Shown here piece by piece: positions 46,744-57,679 of a DNA stretch of 64,000 nt. Location of the stretch: positions 186,001 to 250,000 of the forward strand of contig BCKC01000005.1 in the NCBI GenBank assembly GCA_001600455.1, given 5' to 3'. A program made the translations under genes and the position numbers. The stretch comes from Endocalyx cinctus. Lineage: Eukaryota > Ascomycota > Sordariomycetes > Amphisphaeriales > Apiosporaceae. A model generated the notes under the pieces. It ran no database searches and had not been told where the DNA came from. It saw nothing but the letters and a program-made list of their open reading frames with translations. Numbering within the stretch: position 1 is the stretch's first letter; every line of letters starts with the position of its first letter.

Positions 46744-48919
46744 TTATGAGCTGGATACTGAGTTATCCCATGATGGATTCCTCTCGATGTTCCAGGTGGC
46801 TCGTTTAAGGTCTCGCTTTGGAATACTCAGGATGCTACTTTCTTTGAGATGCATCCGGAGGGAGGCCGATCGACCTGTTGTGGTGAACAAGACCCTTACT
46901 TTCGTACCACCCATCGCTTGAATCAGCTCACGCAGATAATCATCTGTACTCCGGTCATCTAGCCAATGAACTCCGTCCACGATGCACAATAGAGTTTCGG
47001 GCATAAGTGATAGAAGATCTTGGAACAAGTGTAACATCTCCGACCAATGCGCGACGGAACCGTCAACTAGGCGGAAGCGTGCGTCGGTTAAGTTCGTATT
47101 GGTCTCGAACCTAGGTAGTAGAAACTCTGTCATCTGCCGGATGAGAGAACACATCATGCTCGCGAGAGCTTGGACTTCTCGTGTAGCGTTGCCGGCTCTG
47201 AGTCTCTCGCCTCGACGTAGCTCACAGAAACTACCACAAACGGTATCGTATTAGAGAGTGTCCTACAGACTTTTTTTTTTTAAAAAAAAAAAAAAAAACG
47301 GATCTTCGCTTACTATGAAATTACTGGGACTTTTGATTTATCAGACAGCTTGATCACACCGTTCGCAAGCATACTTATCGGATTTTCGCGGCCGTCAACC
47401 ATCATCGGTGGTCCATCGATCCAGAGGAAGCGGAGGGACTGATCGTTCATCCACTCAGATAGTCGCCTTAGACTTTGCATTGAAACCATAGTTGGCTTGG
47501 AATGATCTCTGTCTAGTCGGACTCTATCTCTATGGAAAAACTCTTCCAGATGCCTCGAGTTCATGATAACGCTCTCTGACGTCCAAGAAGATCCCCTTCC
47601 GTGGACCCCATTGAGCATACTAAGACCCGGACTAGGATTGATAGCAAATCGATTTGAAGAGTTTGCGAAATTTGATGCTGGTGTAATGATTAGCTTGAGG
47701 CTGATCAAGTTTCATTCAAGATAATTAGAGAGCAGGTCTTACCGCTGTCAATGGTATGGACGTTTCTAACTTGTATCAATGACTCATCCCGCAATATATT
47801 TAATATCTCATGAGCAAGTCTCTTTATATTCGTCCCTTCTTTCCACATGTTCATCTCTTTCTGACACTGCAACAGATGTCTCTCGGCTCGTTCGGCGAGG
47901 TATGCCATTTCGGCCTGCTGCCTCTCCTGACCTTGGAGACCGACACGTATGTCCCTGGCTAGGTTCTCGACCTCGAACCTTATTGCTCTCTGCTCTGCTC
48001 TAGAGCTCTGCGCCGCCAAGTTGCGAATACGTTCCGATTTATGTCGCATAGTCTCGATCTGATCTTGAAACTTCTGAGAAAGGTTTTCGTTAAGAGAGTC
48101 CAGAAGCCTCTTTCTTTTTCGCTCCGTGATCCAGCCCATAACATCCGAGAGGAAAATGAATATGTGAGCATAGAAATCGGCAATTAGTTCCAACATCATA
48201 CTTGTTTGAAATAGTTCCAGCTCCATTTGGCACTCCACGACATATTCACTGATAATGCAAAGTGTATCGGCGAGGTTTTCCGCAATACGCTCGTGATTTA
48301 CGCTTGCCTTGATACATGACTGTTAACAGTAGGAATGTAATAATCAGGAACCAGACTCTTACTTGTATAATAACATTGAGAGTACCGGCAAACACTGATG
48401 TGTACTCACTTCCCTCCGGAATGATCTGTAACATAGATTTGTGCGCATCCAGCGTCTTACAGAATCTGCGAAACGATTTCATCGCCTTCCCCCGGCGACT
48501 ACTTTCTTTCGCAGATTGGGACGTAACTAATACCTTTTGCACGAGCTCGACGACACTTTCCATGGTGGTTTCTGGTTGAGAGAGATTGGATCCATGTTGA
48601 CTAGAGTCATTGCCAAGAAACGAAACCCATCTCTCGCGCAGTTTCTGAGATTCGACGTTGATTACCTTAGTTACAGGATCACTATTTTAAAAGATTCCAT
48701 TAGAATTCTTCTTCCAACACTATTTCTGAGCAGATATCTTCAACGGTCGTACTTCTCTGGTTCCGCTTGATCTACGGGATCGAAGAACTTCCTCCAGGGC
48801 ATGGCTGGATCGGTCGGGTCTGATCTATCACACTCGACTGCCCGAATAGGTAAGCGGGGTAGATAAGCGCGATCGTCTTGGACCGAAGTCCCTTCTAATT
48901 GTCGTGATATTTCGTACAT
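46744..48919 (-). CDS. NLR-type protein with DUF7708-like N-terminus and degenerate NTPase
   Basis: A 633-residue protein from five exons (48753-48919, 48363-48681, 47743-48307, 47314-47677, 46744-47230). The N-terminal third (FCKTLDAHKSMLQIIPEGSE, then AGTLNVIIQASVNHERIAENLADTL and LIADFYAHIFIFLSDVMGW) matches the helical DUF7708 region found at the front of many fungal NLR/STAND proteins. A long coiled-coil follows (about residues 250-350). The C-terminal part looks like a STAND-type NTPase core, with a Walker B-like LLCIVDGVHWLDD and a VRVLFTTTGRSASL sensor-like strand. The usual Walker A GxxxxGK[ST] is absent; its place is taken by WIDGPPMMVDGRENP. No repeat domain follows. It is divergent from an AAA+ gene. 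A role in allorecognition or stress signalling is inference. Confidence 0.72.
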
Positions 48920-49342
48920 AGTTAATTAGCAAATAATGAATATTCTCATCTTCTAATACTGATTAAATTTAAAGAGGTCTTTTCTCTTTTCTCCTTTTAA
49001 TTATGTGTTTTGTTAAAATGAGAGCAAGAGGTGCTCCTACTGCGATATTTCACTTATGACGAATCCTGATGGATTCTGGATACGACTTGCTGCTGGCTGC
49101 AGGTATACTGCAGGCTTCAGCGTCACGCCCATCATGCAATGGAACGCTGTTAGGCGCCAACTTAGCGACAGACTTGCCTATCACTATTACATATCCAAAT
49201 TTAGCAATGAGATGATCCACCGAAATATTTTGTTTGTTCAAAATAATAAATGTTGCGGCCCCGACTGAGATTGAGTAATAATAATTTATCTTTTTCTTTC
49301 ATTTCATGTGTCCTTCGCCTGTGTAACTTCATCTTATTCAAA
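48920..49342. promoter_or_regulatory. Shared divergent promoter, NLR-type gene / AAA+ ATPase gene
   Basis: The two start codons face away from each other across 423 bp, so both promoters must overlap here. The DNA is AT-rich with a TC-rich stretch at about 48975-49000. No operator was recognised. Confidence 0.5.
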
Positions 49343-51787
49343 ATGGAACCGACCCAAAGTAATCAGACAGGGGATAGCCCCGAAGGTCCATGGATCCAAT
49401 ATCGCGTGGAGAATCGCGATCGTTATTCAAATCGTGTGATGAGTCAACGTGATACCAAAGGTTTCGGGATTGATCATCAAAATTCTGTAAATGGCACATC
49501 TAAAGCACCAGCCTTTGCCGTGATTACGATATACAGAACGGAGTCCTCGTTGGCTCCGGGAGAGATGGCGCCATCTCTGAATGCCGCCGCACTCGATGCT
49601 TCGTCCCCTCCGTCTTACGAATTACACATGTACTCGCCCGCGCTCAAAAATGCTCTCAGATCCGTGGTGCAGTACTACCCCTCTCATGACCTCACCGGCG
49701 ACATAATTATCGATTGGCCTTTTCCCATCTTGGTCCATCACTACGAAGAACTAGCAGAGTTCAGAGATAAAGTTGCGATGAAAGATGAGAAAGATCTATG
49801 CGAAAGAGAACGAGATGCATATGAGCACATCACGCTCCTTCTTCAGTTTCTCGACAAAACTGTTATGCCAGGAGTTCTCGAAGAGAAAGATCGGAACGCG
49901 AAGGGACTTTATACCTTTGAGAACGCATGGGTTTTCATGAAACCGGGGCGAACTATATTAACCAAGGTTCGAGATAAAGCTGATCCAATCCCGCAGGTTA
50001 TACAATCCATAGATGAAGGAAACTTTATGTACCCCCCAAGGGATTGGCGACTTCATTTCTGGGACATGAGATATGATGGGGATCATCTGGGTAGAAACGC
50101 TGATTTCAGCACCATCGCGAAATCTGATGGAGAACAACCTCTGAACTGCATCGCAGTACCTGATAACCTCGAAGCGAATGATCTACCGCCCATAGTGGCA
50201 GATCAATTGAAATATGGTAAAGCCTATTGGAGCCTCCTTCGAAAGCAGTGCAAATGGTACAAGGGGAAGGCGCAATCTTTTCCGTATAACGAGGTAAGAT
50301 AGTACTTATTTTCCAGCGTCTAAAGTCGCGATTGACAAGAAAGTAGGTGGATGGCCTTGTTATGACCGATCTTAAGGCTTGTTATACGGCAGCTCCCGTA
50401 GGAAAACCACACTTGATGGACGCTTCAGATTGTCGCTCTTGGAAGTCAGATTGCGTCTGTCCCGTGTGCCGTCAGAAAATTGCCGACGGTAAAAAAGATA
50501 ACAAAATGTTCGCGCTCTTTGAGGACTATAACCGCATCAGTATCGATTCTCAGGATAGTTTGACACCACACCAATACTTTTTGTGCTACTTCGAGATGAT
50601 GACATACGTCTTCAAGAGTCGAACGTGGGGTTAGTCGGTCGTCATAAACTTATTTACATTTCGGCTCCAAACGTAGGCTAATTTTTGATCAGAGTTGCTT
50701 CACGTACGCAATTTCTCGGACCCCCAGTTTGACGAAAGTCTAATCGATAACCTGGTGATGGATCCTCGACGGAAGAATACACTCAAATCCTTGGCCAAGA
50801 GCTTTGCGCGAAGAAATCGAGCCGGGGAACAGTTGACGCGCGACCCTTGGACAGCTGATTTCGTCAAGGGAAAGGGTCATGGTATAATTTTCTTGTTACA
50901 TGGGCGCCCGGGAGTTGGAAAAACATGTACCGCCGGTACGTCGAAATCTTCCAATCAATATGAGCACTGGCTGATAATATATAACATACAGAATGTATTG
51001 CCGCCTTCACTAAACGCCCTCTGATGGTCCTCACGTGTAGCGACATCGGAACTGATCCCAATACGGTGGAGCTCAATCTTACGAAACACTTCAAAATTGC
51101 TAGGAGTTGGGACGCGGTCTTACTGATTGACGAAGCGGACGTGTTTATGGAATGTCGTTCTGCAGAAGATCTCGTTCGAAATAGTCTTGTAGCTGGTAAG
51201 ATCCAATTGAAAACATTAAGAAGTGATGGATGGATATTAAGTCTGACCCCGACTCGCTAAACAGGTTTCTTGCGAGCGCTCGAGTTTTACGACGGAATCC
51301 TCTTCCTTACTACGAATAGGGTTGGGCAGTTTGACGATGCATTCATATCACGAATCCATATCCAGATTTATTATCCGGATTTCAACGACGAAGAGCGCCT
51401 CCAAGTCTGGCGAACGTTCATGGATAAACTCACAAAGGAACGAGGCGACTACTTACGACTTAACATCGATGCGAAAGATTATATCCGTGGAGGGGAGATG
51501 CGAGCACTAAAGTGGAACGGCCGAGAAATCAGAAACGGTAAGTCAAGTGAAACATATTAACTCGTATGATATTAATACTAGAAATAGCGTTCCAGACGGC
51601 AGTGTCGCTGGCCGAGTACGACGCTATCAAGGGCGAAGATGGAAGAATAATGGTCACCGACGAACATCTGCGAGCGGTAGTCCAACTCTCGCGGGACTTT
51701 AAGGACTACCTATCTGATCTTCATAGCGGTGACGAGGGGAAACGAGCTCTAATGAAAACCGAACGGGTGGATACATTCCCTAGGTAG
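49343..51787 (+). CDS. AAA+ ATPase with DUF7025-like N-terminal domain
   Basis: A 717-residue protein from six exons (49343-50293, 50347-50629, 50693-50935, 50992-51195, 51265-51537, 51588-51787). The N-terminal half includes YTFENAWVFMKPG, the landmark of the DUF7025 region. A CPVC motif lies in the middle. The AAA+ module begins at about residue 440: GRPGVGKT (Walker A), LLIDEADVF (Walker B), ILFLTTNRVGQFD (sensor 1) and AFISRIH (arginine-finger region), then PDFNDEERLQVW. The last exon is a C-terminal helical lid (FQTAVSLAEY). These Bcs1/Cdc48-like ATPases are abundant in filamentous ascomycetes, with unknown substrates. The start at 49343 follows an A-rich leader; upstream codons have no better ATG. 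Confidence 0.9.
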
Positions 51788-52980
51788 TGAGATAATATGA
51801 TGTATCTTCTCTCCTAGTTTATCCCTTATCAAGGGCCTTTAAGGCTTTGACTAGGTGTGCGATTATTGAGAGTTGGTAAGTGTGACGGTACATACGATAT
51901 ATCAAGACAATGTTCGAAAGAATCAGCATATGTGTCGAAAATCCTGAAGTTGAGGAAAGGAAAGCACTAAGTAATTATACTAAGCTTTTCGGAAAGTGTG
52001 TAAATTCATGGATATTATGTTGTGTGGCAGCTTTCATGCCCAATGTAATGATGTGACAGTATACACTTTCCCACTCACTTACTTAGTTAGTTAGTTACTT
52101 ACTTACATACTTAGTTACTGTAGTTACTTTCCTTCCTTCCTCAACCACGTTATTAGAAGAAATATCTATGGAAATCAGTTATGTTTCGAATGGTATGTGC
52201 TCCCAGAGGAAGGTTGGAACTTCGGCCCATCCATCATAGGATAGCGCGTTATATTTAAAAGGTTTTTTCTCAGTTGTTATAGTTATTAGATCAATCATCA
52301 ATACAACTTTTTTCCCTTCATTAGCAAACCCTTATTTACTCCTCTCTGCCGTATCGTCTAAGCCAGAAAGTATTCGGTAATTAGCTGTAATTACAGACCG
52401 CATGCGATGAGCTCACAAGCTATTAATTTCTGGCCGAAATTACAAGTAAATATGTAAGTCAGTCTCGTAAAAATAGTGGTTATGGGACTTCTATTCCGTA
52501 CGCATCAGCTTTAATGTACAGCTATACTTAGCTAGCTTCAGGGCACTTTCGAACCCTATTCGTTATGTGATACTAAAAGGGAAGGAAACCACACAAAGAC
52601 TCTACCAACTGTTATTGTTATTGTTGTTAACTACTATCAAGCGGCGAAACCAGCTTCACAAACTAACCACTACTACCATAGTCTCTGTGTTACATAATAT
52701 GTAACGTCGTCGTTACCGACCACAATATGCGAGGCCCTTACAGAAAACACAATTCTAATTCAGAGGGAGAAAATTGTTTTTCTGTCAATCGAGGAACTAG
52801 GATTTACTATGGAAAGTACCTCTTAAAACCAACAAATCACCTTATACGGGAGGTGAGCTTGCAGCCCACAGAACGTCCTGAGTTTACAATCTTTACTATG
52901 TTACACAGAAAAGATAAGATAAGAAAACGACAGGGGTTTTTAAAGATGGTTCCGTAGAGGCGTGTAGAAGACCCTTCGTA
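51788..52980. other. Intergenic region with TTAG/CTTA-rich repeats
   Basis: AT-rich DNA with a low-complexity run of ACTTA, TTAG and CCTT units at about 52070-52142. An open frame at 52727-52957 is not recognisable as a protein. Nothing else is seen. Confidence 0.55.
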
Positions 52981-52996
52981 AACTCAGGCATAAGCC

Positions 52997-52998
52997 NC
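52997..52998. other. Two ambiguous bases (NN)
   Basis: The only undetermined bases in the window. They lie at the left edge of the degenerate duplicated region and probably mark an assembly join, so gene order across this point is less certain. Confidence 0.95.
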
Positions 52999-53199
52999 CC
53001 CGCCTTCCTACTCCCCGTTTTCATCAGTCCAGGAATTTTAGGGAATCAAATCCCGAGCCACTATATTTTCGACCTTCGGGCTTCAAACTCTCTTGTTTCC
53101 CCGAGATCTTCTTTAGGTCTCCTTTAAGAAACTTAACCTCTTTCTTTGGATCTTTCACGTCTCTCTAAAGAATCTTGATCCGTTTTAAAGGTGCCCTCA

Positions 53200-54330
53200 A
53201 TACTTCTCGGATCATTCTCCCACTTTAGCCTCTATACGGCCCTTATTCAACGCTCGGAAAACGAAGGAAGACCACTTAGTTCTATTAAGAATCGACCCTG
53301 ATATCTCTTATCCTTCGGTATCCGATACGTACCCAGCTGCTAAGTGGTGTCAGTTGAGTCAAGACAACGGTCAATTGATGAGTGGCAGAAAACTGAGCCG
53401 AAGGAGTATAAATTCATCATTCTCGATCATAGACCTATGCTTCATAAAAAGCTAGGGGAAATCTTAGAATCACCTAGATTAGGAATCATATCGGTGGCTT
53501 TTCATGTCCTCGGTTACGTTATGCGCCTATCGTAAGACGAAACATATTAAGGGAAGTGGGAACTCACTAATCACCCCACTTCCCAAAACATATCAAGAGT
53601 ATTACATTCACGGACGAATTAGCTGGAATCATCTCTTCTATATCATCATCAATTGCTATCACTTTCGCTATGCCTGAGTCTCTCAGGTGGTTCTATCGAA
53701 AAAGTGACAGGTTAAAAGGGGAGACGTTCAGAGAAACCGGCGAAGCAGTGCAAGGAGAACTCAAAATTCCCTTCCAAACTGTTCGTCCCCGTCGAGCAAC
53801 CCGAGGAACTCCCGGCAAGCGCGGCTACGGCGAGCGTACGTATAACCTACGCAGACTTAGCTCGATTACTCTCCGATGCCGAAGAGTGATAACACATAAG
53901 CGACAATATTCCTAAAACTGATCAACGAGTATATAAAGGTGTCAAATGGCGGAAAAAAGAATGGCGACGCTATAATAACCCTAATGCCGAAGTCTAAACG
54001 TTTACAGACGCGGTTTACACGGTCTATAAGTTCGTGTATGACGTCGAACGACCTCCTGTCGGGCGTTACGCCCGACAGGAAGGCGGAAAACATGAGGGAT
54101 TACAATAATTTATAGTCTACTTTTAGGTTTCTTTGGGGACCTGGTATTATTATTATTACAGTTCGTTTTATTACAGGTGCCCTATTAGAATTGGCGCCTC
54201 AAGCCTTCCACGGAACAAGGAAAAACCAGAGTCAGGGCACTCTTCCGGATATCAAAGCCTTATCCATGATGAACTTGAGTTCGTAGTTGTTGTCAAGGAA
54301 GTTTGGGGCTTTTTGGCGGGGTTCTAGCAT
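53200..54330 (+). pseudogene. Degenerate coding remnant of unknown family
   Basis: Protein-like stretches can be read on the plus strand, broken by stops and frame changes. Examples are FNARKTKEDHLVLLRIDPD near 53250-53306, FVPVEQPEELPASAA and TYADLARLLSDAEE near 53785-53890, VYKGVKWRKKEWRRYNNPN followed by TFTDAVYTVYKFVYDVE near 53930-54050, and ELAPQAFHGTRKN near 54190-54230. No domain was identified. The pattern resembles the decayed body of a repeated or mobile gene, but no transposase, reverse transcriptase or terminal repeat was seen. A perfect hairpin lies inside it at 54054-54080. Confidence 0.5.
54054..54080. repeat. GC-rich hairpin, 12-bp perfect stem and 3-nt loop
   Basis: The arm TCCTGTCGGGCG is followed by TTA and then by its exact reverse complement. 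It is strongly GC-rich in otherwise moderate DNA. It resembles a rho-independent or Helitron-type 3' hairpin in shape only; no T-run or CTRR end follows at once. Confidence 0.75.
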
Positions 54331-54379
54331 TTGTGAGCTAAAAGGAAAATTTCTATATTATTGTTAATTAGTTTAACTT
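54320..54379 (+). repeat. 60-bp direct repeat, copy 1
   Basis: Matches 54911-54970 at 55 of 60 positions; the five differences are all transitions. It contains the segment AGCATTTGTGAG followed by AAAAGGAAAATTTCTAT. Confidence 0.85.
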
Positions 54380-54462
54380 CCAACACGTTTTCAACGGCAG
54401 AAGATCAGGTTCTTACCCCCAGAGCATACTAAAGCCCAGCTAACCCTCTCTCCCGGAGAAGG

Positions 54463-54831
54463 AGACTGAAGAACCTGCGCTATCCTTAAAGGAAGTCCAT
54501 GAGGACTTAGTTAAACGAATGAAATGTATTAGCGAGGTTATGGCCAAAGTTGTCCAGGATATAAAAGTCCACATTAACGAAGGAAAACGTATCGAAATAA
54601 GTGTATATTCTTCGGCTGCTGCTAAACGTGTATATGGACTTAGCCCGCAAGACAAGCGGGGAGATCTTCTTTTGCGCAATAGCTGCGGACATTAAAAGCT
54701 ATATACTGGAAATCAAGCGGGCAACGAGGGGTATAGTTACGTTCGAAGAGCGATTAGATACATTGGAAGACCGTTTTTCTCGCATCGAGGACAAATTAAA
54801 CATGGTACTGGAATTTATGGCAACGAGCTAA
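54463..54831 (+). pseudogene. Degenerate coiled-coil coding unit, copy 1
   Basis: Two overlapping frames together read as a helical, charged protein: first SLKEVHEDLVKRMKCISEVM and onward to a stop near 54693, then, after a frame change, EIKRATRGIVTFEERL ending with SRIEDKLNMVLEFMATS at a stop at 54829-54831. The end matches the unit at 55258-55408. Short C-terminal coiled-coils like this occur in gag-like or other multi-copy fungal proteins, but the family is not identified. Confidence 0.5.
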
Positions 54832-54910
54832 AAGGACGCTGAACCGAGGAGAAAACGACAAAAGATTGAGGCTGGGATAGCCTCTGCGGAAGGAGGCACT
54901 AGGAAGGCAG

Positions 54911-54970
54911 GGTTTTAGCATTTGTGAGTTAAAAGGAAAATTTCTATGTTATTGTTAGTTAGTTTAGCTT
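54911..54970 (+). repeat. 60-bp direct repeat, copy 2
   Basis: Second copy of the repeat at 54320-54379, 591 bp downstream in the same orientation. Confidence 0.85.
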
Positions 54971-55257
54971 GAGAAAAAAAGCCAACATAATTCACGGCTC
55001 TGAAATTCTTCGTCTCCGGCGCGCGTCTCTTAACGTCCTTTTCCTTCTGCTGCTGGCTAGTAAGGCAGTAGAGGAGGATGGCCAGGAAGGAAACCCCGGG
55101 AAAAGTTAAAACTGAAACTTTATACTTAATTAGCTTTTCCTGAGAAGGATGGAGATTTTTTTTCTCAGAGATTCGTACACCTCAGTTTCGCGTGAAAACA
55201 AAGTATACATTTTTCAGCTTTAAATATCAAAAGTTATACGCTGAATTTAAAAATCGC

Positions 55258-55408
55258 TGCAATGGGTATAGCTAAGGTTGAAAAACCATTAAATACACTC
55301 GAGGAACGTTCTTCTCGCGTGGAAAGCAAGTTAAACCTATTATTAGAGTTTATGGCTGCGAGTTCAAGTGGCGACGGAACAACGGGGAAACGGCCCCGGA
55401 CTAGTTGA
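55258..55408 (+). pseudogene. Degenerate coiled-coil coding unit, copy 2
   Basis: Reads on the plus strand as NTLEERSSRVESKLNLLLEF followed by MAASSSGDG and a short basic tail before the stop. It parallels the end of the unit at 54463-54831 (LEDRFSRIEDKLNMVLEFMA). Upstream codons are degraded. Together with the 60-bp repeats it shows a tandem duplication of about 0.55-0.6 kb. Confidence 0.5.
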
Positions 55409-56352
55409 GCCTTCTTTTCTGGTTTAAGTCAAATAGATCAATTATTACGTTGTCCTTCACAAATCTCTTCTTTAGTAGTAGAAGATTACGATCTAGGAGT
55501 TTGTGTATACCGTAAATTGCTCACTTCATATGTATAGTAAGTCTACGCTATTACTTTTTATTATTTACTTCTTTTTTTTTTTTTCACGTAAGCTTGAGAT
55601 AATAAGCTTGAGACTTAGGCCTTTCTGTGAGCCAGCACGCTCACTTCCTGTTGTAGATACATGAGCTGAAACTTTGACTATATCAATTCATACGAGTAGA
55701 TGACAATAAGTAGAAAAATTATCTGATTGATGATTATGATGACGACGACGACGGCTTATCAGCTTCCCTATTCAAGGATTACTACATGGACATACCGGTA
55801 AGCTCCGCATCCCCGCCACCTGTTGAATTCCCACGTGTCAAAGCGTAGTCTTACCACCGGAAGACATGCCCCACGGGGCCGGCCGAGTCTATATTCGTGC
55901 TGGCGTCAGATTCACTGGTCGCTGCCAGTTTGCTGAATTTAAGATTGCCAAGATTCCAAGATTCTAAAGTCCGGGATGGTGCTGGAGAAGAATGCTACTT
56001 TCAGGCTGCTGTCGACCTTCCTATTTCGGTATCGCATTATCGGAATCCAAAGATAGAGAGAGACCTTCCAGAATTAAAGCACGTCGGCACCCACGTGCAG
56101 GTGCCCCTTTCACTGTCAGGGTCCGTCTTTTCTAGGCGATCAGTAAATACTACTCCACACGGCAGTGTCCTAAGACGGAAAGTCAAAGATACACCACGAT
56201 TGACTTATAAGATCGCGTCCGTCTGCTCCAACGATCGAGTCGATTCGTCGAGGCACAGTAGATCATCATCATCTTCTTCTTCGCAATCGCGCATCAGAAA
56301 TTAGGTTTCAGCAGCACTATCTGTCAGACACGCGTCGACGCCGAACCTCGAG
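55409..56352. other. Intergenic region upstream of the secreted RNase
   Basis: Contains the RNase promoter and leader. A T-run lies near 55571. An open frame at 55897-56304 has no ATG at its start and no recognisable family; I do not call it a gene. Confidence 0.5.
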
Positions 56353-56803
56353 ATGCAGATCTTGGCCCCCATCTTCGCCCTAGCGGCGATTTTCTCCCCC
56401 ATCCTCGCCGCGCCCTTGGAAGGGCGAGCGGAGACGACCTGCGGCTCCACGTACTACACCGCGACTCAGGTAAACCAGGCCGCGCAGAAGGCCTGCACCT
56501 ACTACAACTCCGGAGAAGCTCCGGACGGCTACCCTCACACATACAACAACTACGAAGGCTTCTCCTTTACCGTCTCAGGGCCGTATCTCGAATTCCCCAT
56601 GCTCAGCAGCGGCGTGTACACCGGAGGTAAGTCTTTAAAATCGAGATCGCATAATCAAAACAATAGTTCCGTATCTAATATGTTTTATAGGAAGCCCCGG
56701 TGCTGACCGTGTTATCATTAACACCTCTTGCAAATTGGCCGGCGCTATTACCCACACTGGCGCTAGTGGTAACGACTTTGTCGGTTGCTCTGGTACTAGC
56801 TAG
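56353..56803 (+). CDS. Secreted guanyl-specific ribonuclease, N1/F1/T1 family
   Basis: A small extracellular RNase of 128 residues from two exons (56353-56626, 56691-56803) that should cleave single-stranded RNA after G through a 2',3'-cyclic phosphate. It starts with a signal peptide ([20 protein letters not shown]), and the mature part begins near TTCGSTYY. Family landmarks are [11 protein letters not shown] (with the catalytic His), YLEFPM (the catalytic Glu), the substrate-loop and Arg region [10 protein letters not shown], and the closing [14 protein letters not shown] with the second His. The Cys residues for the family's disulphides are present. It closely resembles RNase F1 of Fusarium. 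Likely roles are nutrition or competition; an effector role is possible. Confidence 0.93.
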
Positions 56804-57679
56804 GAGATTCCTGGATGATATATATAAATATACTAGCCAGCAACGGCAAATATATACGACCAAAATGATGATACTAGATCTCACACCTATGTATTGATGG
56901 GTGATATTAGTGTGATTGAAACTGACATAGAAGTGCTTGATTTCTATCATGTTTTGTTGTTGCGAAAATTTGCAATTGTCGCATGAACAGATTGACTCTT
57001 CACGAAGAGTTGCTGCTGAAAGGTAGTCAAGTACCTCATCGCATCCTTAATCTCTATTTCTATCGATGCGAAATGGGCCTGGTTCAAGTAATTCCCGTGT
57101 ACCCATCAATGTGTGCTTCTTATGCACGATTTACCCCGCTAGTTATTGCCTCACGAGACTCCACTCGTAGTTATAACATACGTGATTCTGCTTAGGATTC
57201 TCTGTACGTGCATGATTAATGGTAGTGGACTTAAGGGGAAAAGAGAAGAAGAGAAGGATTATACCAATCAGACTCTAGAAAACAGTCAATACTTAGTAGC
57301 GCCGACATAATATCTCGTGTAATGTCTGCATTAGCGACAAGCCCCTCAGCCCCTATTCACGTCGTGCACTACCCCGCTCCAGCCACATTTGAGGCTTCCC
57401 CTTTTTCTCTCCTGATTCTTGACTTCGGTGCTTAAGACTCTTCTTTATGGATTACAAGCTCACTTCGTTATTTTACCTTACACATACGGCTAACAATAGT
57501 CCTCGTCTATAAAATACGTTATTCTCAAATTATCATATTGAACTACAGCGACCGAACTTTTGTTGCCTCTACCCCGCATTCGGCAACCTTCATTTAATTC
57601 AAGTAGTCAAGGACTCAAGGTAGCGTTAATTATCCTGGCATGTCCACTCGGTAATGAAAACCTTGACGATTATGGAAGT
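56804..57679. other. Intergenic region between the RNase and the HET gene
   Basis: The 3' end of the RNase gene and the HET promoter. No RNA or coding remnant was recognised. Confidence 0.55.

Noticed and set aside
54054..54080. Hairpin as a Helitron 3' end
   Set aside because: No CTRR end, no 5' TC terminus and no Rep/helicase coding found, so it is only reported as a hairpin.
55897..56304. 135-codon open frame before the RNase gene
   Set aside because: Begins with GTG rather than ATG, shows no family features, and lies where the RNase promoter and leader must be.
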